Numbered from the stretch's first letter, positions 1 through 10,945 are shown. The stretch: 39,313 nt of DNA from Glomus cerebriforme (GCA_003550305.1 QKYT01000214.1:83258-122570), one strand, 5' to 3'. Notes: generated by a model not told the origin, from the letters alone. Translations and numbers: made by a program.

Positions 1-1190
1 AGGAAAACATCATTAATTCGGACTGTTTTCTTTAAATTATCATATATTCTTTAAATTATTCAAGAATCAATCTGACTTTAATNAAGCTTACAGTANCATT
101 TGACAATTTGACACTGCTTAAGTTAATTTTACGATTATTCCAACATCAGAAATNAGTTACCCTATTTTCAAACNTCAGAATATAATTTATCTACTGTACA
201 TACTTCATTCCTTGTTTATATATTTTTGAGATTGAGAAGTGTTGGATTTTCTAAAATGTATGCCGAGTAATAAGTATTTTTTAGATAGAATTTTCTCTGA
301 AAAGAAAAAAAATTGTATATAGTCACCGCAGTCATTAGTATGAGAAATCCATCATGTTTCACAGATTAAAGACTTGATTATGTAAGTCGTATCTTACGAA
401 TGTCTCTTGTAACATATTGGTACTACTGTACTTTAACAAAACTAATAAACACCAAAGATTATGTTTTATCAGGATTTTTTTTATTATTATTTGTAATTCA
501 GATAGATCAAAGATCGTAAAAGAAAAAATACATTTGAGAAGAGTCGAGGTTTTCTATTAAAATTTTTTAAATATCTATAAAATGCAAAGGTTTAATAATT
601 AATATCTAACTAATTTAAAGTTTCACATCCTGTCACATTATAAAATTGCTATTTTGTTCACTTGAAAGCTAAAGAAACAAATAAAAATTTTAGCACTGTG
701 AAAAAAAAGTTAAATATCCGCCACAACAAACAAAAACTTTTTCGACTATTACACATGCTGTATTAAATGATACTTGTAGCACCTGCGAAAAGTAACATGC
801 GTTTCTCAAAGATGACTTATTTGAATATGCTTGTAACGATACATTGACTTGTATATAAATATATTGTACAATAAGTTCGATAGTAGTTCGATGGGAGAGA
901 ATTCTAATTCAAAAAATATAAATGAAATGGAAAGACCAATAAAAAAAAAAGACAAAATGATAGATGAAAAAAATCAATGATGAACTAAATTAATAGATAA
1001 AATGAAGAAATAAAACGAAAAAAAAAAAATCATGAAAATGTATGAAACTATAAATAAATGGTATTTCTTGCTAAACTACTACTTTTTGATATATACATCG
1101 ATTTCTTTTGTAATAAATTTTACTAAAATAAAATTTATAAAAACTACAATATCAATAAAAAACTTTAATCTTACTATTGGCGTATATGAA
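1..1190. other. AT-rich intergenic DNA, no gene recognised
   Basis: I see no gene, RNA gene or repeat that I can support in this stretch. It is rich in A and T runs and has ambiguous bases near positions 83, 97, 155 and 174, which suggests a low-quality or contig-edge assembly. An open frame begins with an ATG at 1032, but its first 50 or so codons have the composition of translated AT-rich noncoding DNA. Only the part after about 1191 looks coding. Confidence 0.5.
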
Positions 1191-1497
1191 ATTATGGGAG
1201 AGCTTAAAATAAATTTGGGCGAGGCACTTTTTCAGTTTTCACAGATTAATTACCAAACTATAAAGGATCATATCGAACAAAATCCAATTACCTTGTTATA
1301 TTATTGATGGATAGGAGTACACAATAAGGGATATCATTTTAGTAACTCAAAATAAAAATAATGATGATGTAGAAAAAAGATTTCCAGTATTAAGATGATT
1401 TATTTACGAAAAAAAATTTAAAAGTTTGGATGAAACTGAAATACTACAACTATAATTTCAATTGTCTAATCCTGGTGATTTAGTCTATTTATTATAA
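1191..1497 (+). pseudogene. Decayed coding remnant, family not recognised
   Basis: One frame reads as plausible protein for about 100 codons. It starts MGELKINLGEALFQFSQ, then shifts near 1303 into a frame containing DIILVTQNKNNDDVEKRF and ending LSNPGDLVYLL. In-frame stops lie inside that second block. The balanced charged and polar composition differs from the Phe/Ile/Tyr-rich translations of the surrounding DNA, which is why I think it was once coding. I do not recognise the family and assign no function. Confidence 0.35.
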
Positions 1498-1552
1498 AGA
1501 AGTTAATATTCAGATTGTAATTTCAATAATTTAAAAAAATATATAATAAATA

Positions 1553-1985
1553 TTTACCTTAGGATTAATATTTAAATCAATTTTTAAAGATTCTATCATT
1601 CTATAAAATAAAATAAAAATATTACTTTAACAAACTATAATATATATTGTATTAAATAGTTTTAATTACCTAAATATTCTTCTTTATCATCTGCATTTTT
1701 TTGGTTCGGGTAAATTATTAAAATTCAATAGTCTACTTGTATAAATAGCTTGAGGATGTGTAGTATATGTAAGTTCAATATTAACTGATGATTTTTAAAC
1801 TGAGTTTCTTTGATTAATTTATCAATATCAGAATTTTCACTGGTCCAATTTTTGAAAACTTGTTGAAAACGTTTAGCATTACATGACTGACCAAAAATAA
1901 TCAGTCTTAAGTAATTCGCATTCTTTACTTTTTATAATGTTCTTTTAATCAATTAACATATTTTGTTCTTCAGTTAACCTCCAAA
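1553..1985 (-). pseudogene. Relic of a TKL-type kinase gene lacking its kinase domain
   Basis: Read on the minus strand, this stretch carries boxes that I know from the large kinase families of arbuscular mycorrhizal fungi. From 1980 down comes LTEEQNMLID, then (after a frameshift) GQSCNAKRFQQVFKNWTS and SDIDKLI, which are the usual N-terminal region of these proteins. Directly after it (about 1790-1700) comes THPQAIYTSRLLNF followed by NLPEPKN, normally found at the C-terminal end after the kinase domain. A GT...AG intron (about 1669-1601) is followed by ESLKIDLNI, another C-terminal box. The catalytic domain of about 250 residues that should lie between the two boxes is absent. Frameshifts and a stop make it non-functional. 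Family recognition comes from memory of these proteins, not from a search. Confidence 0.7.
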
Positions 1986-2441
1986 GGATAAAATCTTTAT
2001 TTATTCAATTACATCTTGATTGAGATATATTTTCTCCATAACTAGGTAATATGATTATATGATTTTAAAAGGTATAATATAATTAGATAATATAATTAGA
2101 AAAATAAAAAAATTAAAAACGTGTAAAAAATATTCGCTTTTTTTTATCACAAAGATAAATAAAGACCAAACCCAAGCATCTAAAGGCCACATATTTATTG
2201 TTCCCATATTACATAACAAATATGCATGATTATACTTTAGTCATGAGAATTAATAAATTTAATTTATTATATTAAATTAAAATACTCATACTCCTGAAAT
2301 TTAGCGGAGTATAGTAAATTTTGATGTTAACCCTTTAATGGTATTACAATCATAAGGAAAAGGTCATAGTTTCTAATATTATGTGGCAAATTAAATTCCA
2401 TATTTGGTTATCAATTCTATTGTTTAATAAAAAAAAATAAT

Positions 2442-2990
2442 TAATCGGATTTTGAATACTAGTAGAATAATAACATTTTTTTTCATGTGAACAAATAAAA
2501 AATCATTTGGCGTGATACATAAAAGTATAAATTACAAAAAAAGTAATTTGCATGATGTGACTTATCATATTTAATTTATTATTGATTTGTTGACAATTTT
2601 GACTCATTTTTTATATTTTAATTTTATAAATACCTCCTTTTTTTCAAAATTCCATCGAGTATTTTCAAATATCCTTAACTAGAGCTCATTCACCTTATTT
2701 TAAAGCACATATTATCAGCTAATTATTATCCTAAGTTATTCTTTTTAACAACTACTCCCTTTGAATTCCCTCTTATCTTCCTTATACTGTATATAGAGGT
2801 CTTCCTCGTATCAGGCAAGGAAACCAGTAATACCAGTCAGTTAGTTGAGTATCTTCTATCTGGCGGGTTTGGTAATTTTTTTTAAAATTCCTTTAAACTT
2901 CCTCTTCTCTTCCTTATACTGTATATAGAGGTCTTCTTCGTATCAGGCAAGGAAAGACCGGTCAGATCTGGCTGGTTTGGTTTAGATTAG
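2442..2990 (+). repeat. Dispersed structured repeat, left copy
   Basis: This segment is repeated in inverted orientation at 23870-24398. Shared landmarks, in order, are an ATTTTGAATA box, CATGTGAACAAATAAAAA (2484), an imperfect GCATGATG palindrome (2550), TTTTGACTCATTTTTATA, a TATAAATAC box (about 2625) and a terminal part that is itself duplicated. The terminal unit contains CTTCCTTATACTGTATATAG followed by CGTATCAGGCAAGGAAA; its two copies start at 2777 and 2909, a period of 132 bp. The unit is more GC-rich than its surroundings and has short self-complementary stretches such as TTTCCT/AGGAAA. It may be a SINE-like or MITE-like element or a structured RNA gene. I cannot decide which. Confidence 0.65.
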
Positions 2991-4040
2991 AATTCCATCT
3001 TTATTTTCTTATTATCTCCGTTATTGACTACTTTATTTATGAGCTCATATAGTATCAACACCCACACAGATTTGTAAAGAAAATTTGGATTCTTTTTTAT
3101 GAGTGGACATAAGCAAAGGTTTATACTGTAAATCCAGTCAGTAAATAGATGATGAAAAAGTCACCAAGAAGAAAATACCAGAAAAGATAGTAAAGCCAAT
3201 GATGGACTTTTTCGCCAACAGAACAAATAACAAAATAGTGAATAACAATAACAAAATGATTGAAAAATTCATTGTAGAAAGGACCTAAAAGTGTTTTCCA
3301 ACTATTTCTTTACCATTGACAACTGCTTCTTTACCAACCAATATTATAGAAGATTAAATGGAATGCTATGTGGATTGAAAGAAGAATATAAAAATAATTG
3401 AACAAATAGGTATAAAAAAAACACAAATAAGCCAACATACAATAAACCATATTGCTTTCATGGTTGAAACAAGCTAAAAGAAAATCTAGAAAAGGGAATT
3501 TACAATTTTGGAGTATATATCAAAGCCTAAAGTGAATCCAGAAAGATTTGAATTATAAACAAAAAAAGAGAAATGATAATAAATCAAAGTAAACAAATAT
3601 ATAAGGAATGGAATGAATGTGTAAAATTGACAGATAAATAAATAGTCAAAAACATACAAGACAAATAGAACATTATAAAAAAGACTGCTGCTGGGTGTAT
3701 GGAGGAACATTCTGAAACAAATAATTATTATTTTGGAAAACATATAATATTAATTTTTAATTTATTATTTAGTAGAAGATATAAATAATTTCACAATTTT
3801 TACAATTTAAAAAATTTTGGTTTGACTTTAAATATAACTTTGTTTTTATGCAATCATTTCAAGGTAATTTGTTCAATTACAAACTGATTTTATTTATGTA
3901 AATAAAATTTTACGTATATTCTTATAATCAATGTGAACAAAAATTAAATATAAAAGAAAGAAAGAAATATAATGTATAAGATTCAATATTATTAGACTTA
4001 GTAATCAATGAAACCACTTCAATTAACTTCATAAAATCAA
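2991..4040. other. Degraded DNA with weak coding traces on the + strand
   Basis: Between about 3145 and 3560 the + strand gives short coding-like pieces such as KKKIPEKIVKPMMDFFANR and KPKVNPERFEL, broken by several stops. They lie directly downstream of the dispersed repeat and could be the remains of a gene or transposon associated with it. I do not recognise the family. The minus-strand frame at 3486-3743 is rich in Phe, Tyr and Ile and looks like chance. Confidence 0.3.
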
Positions 4041-4370
4041 TCACTCCTGCTCTATCCTGCATTCAGTATTATCATCGTCATATTTTGAAAGATTTTTAGT
4101 AAAAGAATTAAGTATTCGAGATGTATAAATAGCTTGTGGATAAGTAACTATTGGTTAATTTTAATTGTTGAAAGATTTGCCCTTCTGTATTCTTTTGCTT
4201 CTTTTTAATTACATTATTTTCCATATCCTTCATGGCAAAATTATTCTCATATATATAACGAAATGATGAAATCAATTCAATTACATTTGGCCTATTATTT
4301 AGATTCGAATCCCATTAAGTCTATATAGTATTTTGGTGCTTCTGGAAATCTTTGATTATCAATAAATATT
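4041..4370 (-). pseudogene. 3' end relic of a TKL-type kinase gene
   Basis: The minus strand encodes the last part of a kinase of the same fungal superfamily. Reading down from 4360: RFPEAPKYYIDLM, then (shifted) DSNLNNRPNVIEL, which is kinase subdomain XI with its invariant Arg. Next come FRYIYENNFAMK, a charged stretch ending EEAKEYRRANLS, and the C-terminal box QAIYTSRILNSFTKNLSKYD, closing with a stop whose complement is at 4041-4043. At least two frameshifts break it. No N-terminal or catalytic part is visible upstream before the AT-rich DNA resumes, so it is a truncated fragment rather than a whole gene. Confidence 0.7.
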
Positions 4371-5270
4371 TTCCTCCATTTTTTTCATTTAAAATATGAT
4401 AAAAAAAATAAGTACTACTTGTAAACTTTTAAAATTTGTGGTGTACTTAAGTACATTCTGTTATTTATCAACAAAAATTTTATTAAAATTAGACACTTAC
4501 TTTTATCTAGAGAATAGAATATAAAATATAACATAATATCTTAATTTCAAATATTACTACTTAATACTGTAATGTATCAAAGAAATTCCACATTGTATAA
4601 CTACATAATATATGAACGATAGGTTGTAATAATAAAAAAGACACCTTTCTGATGGATTTATACATTTATCTACTTACTAATTATGTCCACCCAGTTCAGG
4701 ATTCTTTTCTAGTCTGATTAGTTTATAATATGGCGCATTTGATTTTATTAGCCATTCAAATTAATTTATTTTTGCGTAACATTTATCTTAGAAAAAATTT
4801 TTTACCACTTCGAAAATAGATTTTTTTATAACAAAGTAAAATATAGCTTTAAAAAAAATGTAAAAGAGTAAAGACTGAAAATTTCAAGTTAAAAATTTTT
4901 GATATAATAAAAATACAATAATATACAAATATAATTATATAATGATGCGCAGAATTTTTCTTTTTTCTGATGAATATTTTATTTGAAATGAAACTTTATT
5001 ACAAACAAACATTACATAAATATAAATTTTTTTAAATTTATTAAACATTATTTTAGTATTATGTACTGTAAAAGAAAAGACATAATAAAATAAAGAGCAA
5101 AGTTAATCCTATCGTAAAAACATTTATAGCTTCATGAATGTTCAAACTAACTTGATAAAAATTAATATTCAAGGAACATCTACTGAGCAATATTATTTAA
5201 TCTTATAGAGGCAGTTTACTTTGACCAAAGTGTTGAAATTACTTTTTGGTGAGTGAAATTAGGACAAGAT
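4371..5270. other. AT-rich intergenic DNA
   Basis: I see only long A/T runs here and no open frame with protein-like composition. No RNA gene or repeat stands out. Confidence 0.5.
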
Positions 5271-5430
5271 AGATATCAGATATAAACATCATGAAAATGC
5301 ATTTGAATAAGAAAAATATCAAATTATTTTAGAAGAAACACGTCCTGTCTATGCTCTAACTGTTAAAACAAAATTTTATAAATATTTTAAACGAATGGAC
5401 ATTGAAAGTCATGTGACATCGATGTAACAT
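5271..5430 (+). pseudogene. Short coding-like fragment beside the LINE insertion
   Basis: The + strand reads YKHHENAFE, one stop, then EKYQIILEETRPVYALTV and FKRMDIESHVTSM, ending at a stop near 5428. The composition is protein-like and unlike the flanks. The LINE begins 40 bases downstream, so this may be part of an older gene or element that the LINE entered or landed beside. The family is not recognised. Confidence 0.3.
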
Positions 5431-5454
5431 GTAAATATAATTATTTAGTTTTTG

Positions 5455-5470
5455 TTTAATTTAAAAACTT
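5455..5470. repeat. LINE target-site duplication, 5' copy
   Basis: TTTAATTTAAAAACTT lies immediately before the LINE and is repeated exactly at 9084-9099, immediately after the element's A-rich tail. A 16-bp perfect flanking repeat of this kind is the signature of target-primed reverse transcription. Confidence 0.85.
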
Positions 5471-5484
5471 CTCACTGGTTCAAT

Positions 5485-6475
5485 GACATCAATGAGCAAC
5501 ACCTGCCCTAATAATAAAGCCGCAGGAAAATCTAAAATCAAATATGAGGATATTAAACATGCCCACAATTCATTGGAATCACTAATTATAAAATTCTTTA
5601 ACAATATCCTTCAATATCAAATATATCCCTTAGCATGGTCCCAAAGCATTACTGTTTCCAATACCGAAACCCAAAGCTTTTAACGGCCTATTAAACAACA
5701 CACGACCGATAATCCTTTTAGAAACATTAAGAAAACTCTTCGTTAAAATTATTTCTACAAGATTAAACAAAATTTTATCCGATTATCCTATTTTACAATT
5801 CAACAATCGAGCAGGACTTCAAGGTCAATCTACCTTTGAGCCTATTCAAATGATCAACCATGTAATAGAACAATCCAATCTTCAAAAATTACCTCTATGG
5901 ATCGGTATACAAAGATCTAAGCAAAGCGTACGATCGAGTGAATCACTTTTACGCCTAGCTCTACTCAGACTCAAAATACCCACGTCTATTGTAAACCTCA
6001 TCATAAACTTATTCTTTTACCTAATAGACTTTCAACTCCCTATTCAGTTCTACAAGGAATCGATCAGGGAGAGGTTATCTCTCCATCCACTGCTCTGGAT
6101 CATTTATTACGATCCAATGTTCAAAATGATCAATGACTTGCATGACATCAACTTCACGATTCCCAAACAAAAAATTAAAGACATCAGATCACCTGACTCA
6201 GATACTTCTGTCGAATTCAACCTAAAAGTTATAGGATATTTAGATGACACAAAATGGTTCGCTCATTCGAAAGAACACCTACTCATTCGCCAATATCCAA
6301 ATTAACTTAGACAAATATGAAGTCATTACTAACGTAAAACATTTCCAAAACAAATCCTTACCCTTTATAATTAACAACCAATACATTAACATTACCACTG
6401 CAACCAAAACTCAAGGTAAACGCATTCTCGGCGTCTACTTCAATAGCAACATAACCCTGATCTCAAATCGATAGC
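5485..6475 (+). pseudogene. LINE reverse transcriptase domain, frameshifted
   Basis: The domain would copy the element's RNA into DNA at the nicked target. It starts with PNNKAAGKSKIKYEDIKH, continues after a frameshift as TLRKLFVKIISTRLNKIL and RAGLQGQSTFEPIQM, and carries motif A as QDLSKAYDRVN near 5910-5945 in a different frame from its neighbours. The primer-grip side contains PYSVLQGIDQGEVISP followed by LLWIIYYDPMF. The catalytic YxDD box is present as GYLDDTKWFAH (about 6234-6266). The thumb-side RILGVYFN box (about 6421) is followed by a stop. At least four frame changes interrupt the reading, and part of the palm after NLIINLF seems deleted. It cannot encode a working enzyme as it stands. 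Confidence 0.8.
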
Positions 6476-6480
6476 TCTTC

Positions 6481-7469
6481 AAAATATTATCGACACACAA
6501 TTGTTTTATTGGTACCCCCAGTTCCCAGACCACACAATTATTAATAAATCTCGGCCGACCACCCCCTTAACTCCTTATTTTACTAAATGCGCTAAATTAT
6601 TCGCTTCATACCACATTTCAATTCATGTAAATTATGATACTAATATTCTTAAAGAAAATACTCCTATTATATCCTTCTACCCAGATTTCAACAATGATGA
6701 TATCCTATCTCTCCAGAAAAAAAGAATCATCTTCGCTGACCAAGTAACGTCCCCAACGGCCACACCTTGTCGAGTATAAAGACACTGACGCCATCAATCA
6801 TCAAGGACCAGTCCCTAATTGGTATAAAAAATTAGAAACCGAATGCGCCTATGGCCCTAACCTTAAACTTCTATCTCCTTTAACTTTACCGAATATCACG
6901 ATGCTTTTTTCAAATCCTATCCCTAACGATCCTACACAATTTTATTTCCGTCCTAAAAGGAAAATATGGGTTTCTTGGGACCCCATTATAAAAAAACATA
7001 GTTTTCGGACGTATAATTGAAATCAACAATCCCAGCGTTGGTATCCCCACGGCCTATATAGAACACTGGGTTTATTCTCCTACCGAAAATGATATTACAT
7101 CTACCACACCTAGGCAATACGTTCCCATTTTTACTCCTTGTACAAATTGCAATTACATAATCTTAATAGAATTAATGTTCGTGACAAACATTTCCAACCT
7201 TATTCTTCAAATAGAATTATTTATAAACAATTTATTATCACATCTGATCCCTTTCATACCCTAAGAGTCAAAGCCTTTAATTTTTACAGACAAAATAACC
7301 CCCTTGACCGATATCAACCCGAATTTTTCTCTACCAACGCATATTATACCGGATTTACTATCTACTAATACTGATATAATTATAGACCCCTTTATTAATG
7401 ATTGTTTCATAGGATGCCCAGATACTATTTGCAAACTCAGCCAAATAAAAGATCTTCACAAACACGCTA
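6481..7469 (+). pseudogene. LINE connector region between RT and RNase H
   Basis: Open but broken frames continue the LINE ORF2. One block (6490-6780, continuing after a shift to about 7010) includes HGPVPNWY-like sequence (HQGPVPNWYKKLE) and PRKRKIWVSWDP-like sequence. A second block (7138-7368) includes FHTLRVKAFNFYRQNNPLDR. These lie where LINEs of this type have the poorly conserved region between polymerase and RNase H. I see no catalytic motifs here. Composition and codon use match the flanking RT and RNase H, so it belongs to the same ORF. Confidence 0.6.
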
Positions 7470-7890
7470 CCTCGTTCAACTTCTTCACAGATGGTTCTGT
7501 AAAATCTTTAACCAAGCAAGATTGTCGTATTGGCTTTGGATGGATCGAAACTGAAGCTTTGTCAAACACGACTCACTTCTCAGGTCGTACTACTCACCTA
7601 TCTTCAGCAACAAAAGCTGAAACCATGGTCATATTGACTGCAATCTTAACAACGTCATATTACAATTAATACAGATTCTGCAAATTTTATTCATATCTAC
7701 AACTCATTCATATTATCAAAATTATTATATAGGAAAAAACTCAAACAGAATAATTATCTTCTTTGGTTCACTCTAGATTCTTATATTACTAACAACAACC
7801 TAAACATTACTTTAGTCAAAATCAAATCTCATTCTAATAATATTTCTCACGATATGGCCGATTCCCTTGCTAATCAAGGTTGCTCTTTAC
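7470..7890 (+). pseudogene. LINE RNase H domain
   Basis: All four expected acidic positions of an RNase H fold can be read: Asp in FNFFTDGSV, Glu in KAETMVILTAIL, Asp in NTDSANFIHIYN (after a frameshift near 7665) and Asp in the ISHDMADSLANQG block near 7850. The last block is preceded by LVKIKSHSNN, which resembles the usual K-x-K/W-x-H-x-G region of LINE RNase H. The domain would remove the RNA strand during element replication. The frameshift between the second and third catalytic residues inactivates this copy. Confidence 0.8.
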
Positions 7891-8245
7891 CCGCGCCCAT
7901 TATTATCAATCCTAGATCTATACCCTCGTCCGTTGGCAACCTGACATGGAATAACCTTGGCATAATTGACAAAAATCTACGACGATGGGGAAAATCTTTA
8001 TCAGATTCCAAATTATTTAATCAATTCCTTTCACAATCGAACAACGTTATAATCACGAAACTTTCCAAAGTTCACCACATCGATTTCCGCGCCACCCAAC
8101 AATGATGCCATTTTATACCGGACCATTTACGTCACCAATTAAAACTTAATCCTTACCAGGGTAACAAAATCAAAGCAGTTAATTTCTCGCTAGCCACAGG
8201 CACAACGCAACAAAAATACTATCCCAACCTTTACCCGCCAGTCCA

Positions 8246-8312
8246 ACTATGTTGCCCATTATGTAACTCGGATCAAGATTCCAACGAACATTTAGGAAAT
8301 TGTCCTTCATAT
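8246..8312 (+). pseudogene. LINE C-terminal zinc finger
   Basis: The sequence CCPLCNSDQDSNEHLGNCPSY places Cys-x2-Cys, then His and Cys in CCHC-like spacing. Zinc fingers of this kind sit near the C-terminus of ORF2 in RNase-H-bearing LINEs. Further coding sequence runs to about 8740 in mixed frames, including KRDKKHYRELHSNTPNHTD and LGHFRLRGRQQS, before the 3' untranslated region. Confidence 0.65.
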
Positions 8313-9083
8313 ACCGTTCAACTTAACTAATTATTAACGACACACCTATCGGTTTTACACAAAATTGTACAAGATCAATTGTTTTCTCCACAAAAAACCC
8401 GATCTCTCACCACAATGATCAACTCGTCTCCTCTTTTCACCCCACTAGTTCATTCATACATACCGGATCACCTATCCACAATATTCAATTCCATTTTTGG
8501 CTCTCACAAAAAATACATGACTCATCTTCTTAACTTTAAACCACTGATCTTTTTAAAATTATTTGGTCCCCCAGAGCCAAAAACACAAAGAACTGGAACG
8601 ATCACTAAATATCACTAAACGCGACAAAAAACATTACCGTGAATTACATTCGAATACACCTAATCATACAGATCGTTTACGATCGCTCGGCCACTTCCGT
8701 CTCCGCGGACGACAACAATCGATTGGTAAATCCTAATGCATGGTTACTATGGATATCGAGCAATTTCTTACATTCGGGAAATTGGTTACTTCATAGAGAT
8801 TTTTATAATTATTTTTCGAATTTACATATTTTATATATAGAACAATTTTATTATTTTAGTTCATATTATCATTTAAATAGATCCGATTTTTCTCTTTTCC
8901 CCTTATCTTAGAACACTAGCTAATGCTTCCACCTGTTTTCCGGCAGCCAGCAGTCAGGGTTAGCTTTGCCAACCTAGACATGGATATAACGTAGCATATA
9001 TTACACTCGAGTCTTTACTTTAGTTTATATAAGTTACCTGTATCTCTGCTGTTCTTCGATAAAAATAAAAAATAAAATAAAAA

Positions 9084-9099
9084 TTTAATTTAAAAACTT
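9084..9099. repeat. LINE target-site duplication, 3' copy
   Basis: This is an exact copy of the 16 bases at 5455-5470, placed directly after the A-rich tail. Removing 5471-9099 would restore the sequence before insertion. Confidence 0.85.
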
Positions 9100-9299
9100 T
9101 ACTGAATTGAACTGAATAATAAATTTTTATATTTAAAAGACAATACCAATATTTTCAATTATGGTATGATTAATAAGTAATAAGCATTCAGAAATTCCTC
9201 CTTTAATCCTTTATCTGAATTTGGTATACGATTTCTATTCAATAATATTATATAATCACAAAATTTTTGTCCTAAAGAACACTATGAAACTATTTGAAA

Positions 9300-10072
9300 A
9301 GACATCTTCACCAACACACATTAATATCAACAAGTGATAGTCAGTTTATAGCAATACAAGAAATTCAAGAAATGTGTGAGTTTTATAAAAAAAATCCTTA
9401 GTTTCACTTTGGTGTTGTTTATGGAGTGAATGTTATATTGATAACAGATGGATATTGTTGGCTCGATCTGCTAATGAGAGAAGGATATTGGAAAGTTATA
9501 AAATGGGATTTTCTCTACAAATTTTTCCGGCTACAATGATATTTATTTAATAATTGTTCATCAGCTGCGAAAATTGCAACAGATTCAGTCTGGTAGAGAA
9601 AAACCTGAATGGATAAAGCAACTAAAACCTGAATGGAAAGAAATGTCTATATATAACAGACATAAACCAATGGATATGTGGATGCCCATTCTATTTGACC
9701 AACTGATTTTGTATTTGTAAATATCGCTGAAAGGGCCAGTAATTCTTGAATTTTTAGTTTAAAAGAAATCATCAACCTCCAATTTTAATTGAATTGGATC
9801 AAGATTTGATTAACATGCAGGCAAATTAATTTAGCATGATACTGATGTGCAAAACTTAGTTGATTCAATAGAAGATAGTGATGCACTTTACGATGATTTA
9901 ATAAATCTAACAATAAAAGTACTCAGTCTTCTTAAGAATCAAAGGAAGCTGGTAACATTAAATGGGTTAAAAGTGTGAAAAAAAAAACTTTACTCTGTTA
10001 TTGAAATGGGTGAGAAAGTTGAAAAATATAGGAACTATGCCTTTAACATGGAAAGGGCATACAAATAATATT
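9300..10072 (+). pseudogene. Decayed gene, family not recognised
   Basis: Several + strand blocks have protein-like composition. They include IAIQEIQEMCEFYKKNP then FHFGVVYGVNVILITDGY, GREKPEWIKQLKPEWKEMS with HKPMDMWMPILFDQL (about 9592-9718), and LVDSIEDSDALYDDLINLT with IKVLSLLKNQRKLV (about 9859-9975). The final block EMGEKVEKYRNYAFNMERAY ends at stops near 10067. The last 70 residues look helical and charged. Stops and frameshifts between blocks show decay. I do not recognise a family. It may continue the fragment at 5271-5430 across the LINE, which I could not establish. Confidence 0.4.
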
Positions 10073-10740
10073 CACTTTTGAATCAATTGTTTAGACAAAC
10101 AGTAAGATTAATTTTCTTTTGCTTATTTTAGTTATTTTTAATGATGTTAATTGATGATTTAATTTATTATTTATGCAAGCAAAAGAAACAAAATTATTAG
10201 GGCTGTTCTCTATTGCGATAATGAAATCAAAAGCCAATGTACAAGCCTGCAACATTTGCTTGCTTCTACATGTAATTAAAAATCAAACATTACATTCAAT
10301 TGTACATAATAGATTCATTTAAGACTGATTTTTTTAAAAAAAGTTTTTTATTCTCATTAAATTAAAATTTTGAGTTAGAATAAGGTAAGAAAAATTCGCG
10401 TAAAATTTTAAAATATATTGTAAGATTTTCATACCTACTGTAGATTCTTCATGTTCTGTGTATTGTAAAAAATTGACTATATTAATGAATACAATAAACT
10501 ATTCAATAAAAACAGTAATGTAATTTATATTATTAAACAAACTTTAGTAAAGGTTTCTTTTAACAAGAACACTGAAATCCAGCTCCTTATAAAGCCGAGA
10601 AAGAGCACATCTAGGTTTAATAAACAAATATTAAGGTCAAGAAGGAAATTGACAGTCCATTAAAATACTTTCACACACATAAAGAAAAATTTTTTTTTTT
10701 CATATTTTTCATATTTTTTCAGTTTAGAAGTCGCATCACA
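10073..10740. other. Intergenic DNA upstream of gene A
   Basis: The stretch is AT-rich and contains no frame with protein-like composition. It holds T-runs at about 10689 and 10710. I see no repeat shared with the regions upstream of genes B, C or D until position 10741. Confidence 0.5.
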
Positions 10741-10945
10741 GATCACGTGAGCGTGAAAATTTGTTGGCGTAGTTCATCGATGACTAATCTTGTCACCAAA
10801 TAAAAGGGATACACCGTATGCACGTACTGTAAATTGCCGACATCACTCGTGTCACTCTATATCTTATATAAATTTAACGCCATCCAAAAAAATAAATTTT
10901 TCCTTTTTTTTTTTTTACCGTCAACAATTTTATATTCCGTTGATT
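10741..10945 (+). promoter_or_regulatory. Promoter and leader of gene A
   Basis: GATCACGTGA followed by GCGTGAAA and TTGGCG lies 205 bases before the chosen ATG. The same arrangement occurs 187 bases before the start of gene C. A GTAAATTGCCG box (10829-10839) matches GTACAAATTGCCG before gene C and TACAAATTGCC before gene B. A TATATAAAT box is at 10865-10873, about 75 bases before the ATG. The leader contains a T-tract followed by TACCGTCAACAATTTTATA, which is shared with the leader of gene D. Shared position and sequence among paralogs suggest real control elements. The binding proteins are unknown. Confidence 0.5.

Larger units (their letters stand above)
5471..9083 (+). mobile_element. 5'-truncated LINE (non-LTR retrotransposon) with RT, RNase H and zinc finger
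   Basis: This 3.6-kb element is visibly more GC-rich than its surroundings and ends in an A-rich tail (about 9059-9083) made of AAAAT-like units. Domain order is reverse transcriptase (from about 5485), a connector, RNase H (about 7470-7890), a CCHC-type zinc finger (8246-8312) and a 3' untranslated region. No ORF1 protein and no endonuclease domain are present, because the element starts at the beginning of the RT domain. That is the usual result of incomplete reverse transcription. RT plus RNase H plus a C-terminal zinc finger resembles the I/Tad group of LINEs; the clade is an inference. Repeated frameshifts show it is no longer active. The flanking 16-bp duplications fix both ends to the base. 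Confidence 0.85.

Noticed and set aside
3486..3743. 85-codon minus-strand frame
   Set aside because: It is almost entirely Phe, Tyr, Ile and Leu with no motif, as expected from AT-rich DNA by chance.
10790..10945. Upstream in-frame ATG extending gene A by 52 codons
   Set aside because: The extension reads through the T-tract leader, and none of the paralogs has it. MSNNNETQ at 10946 matches the starts of B, C and D.
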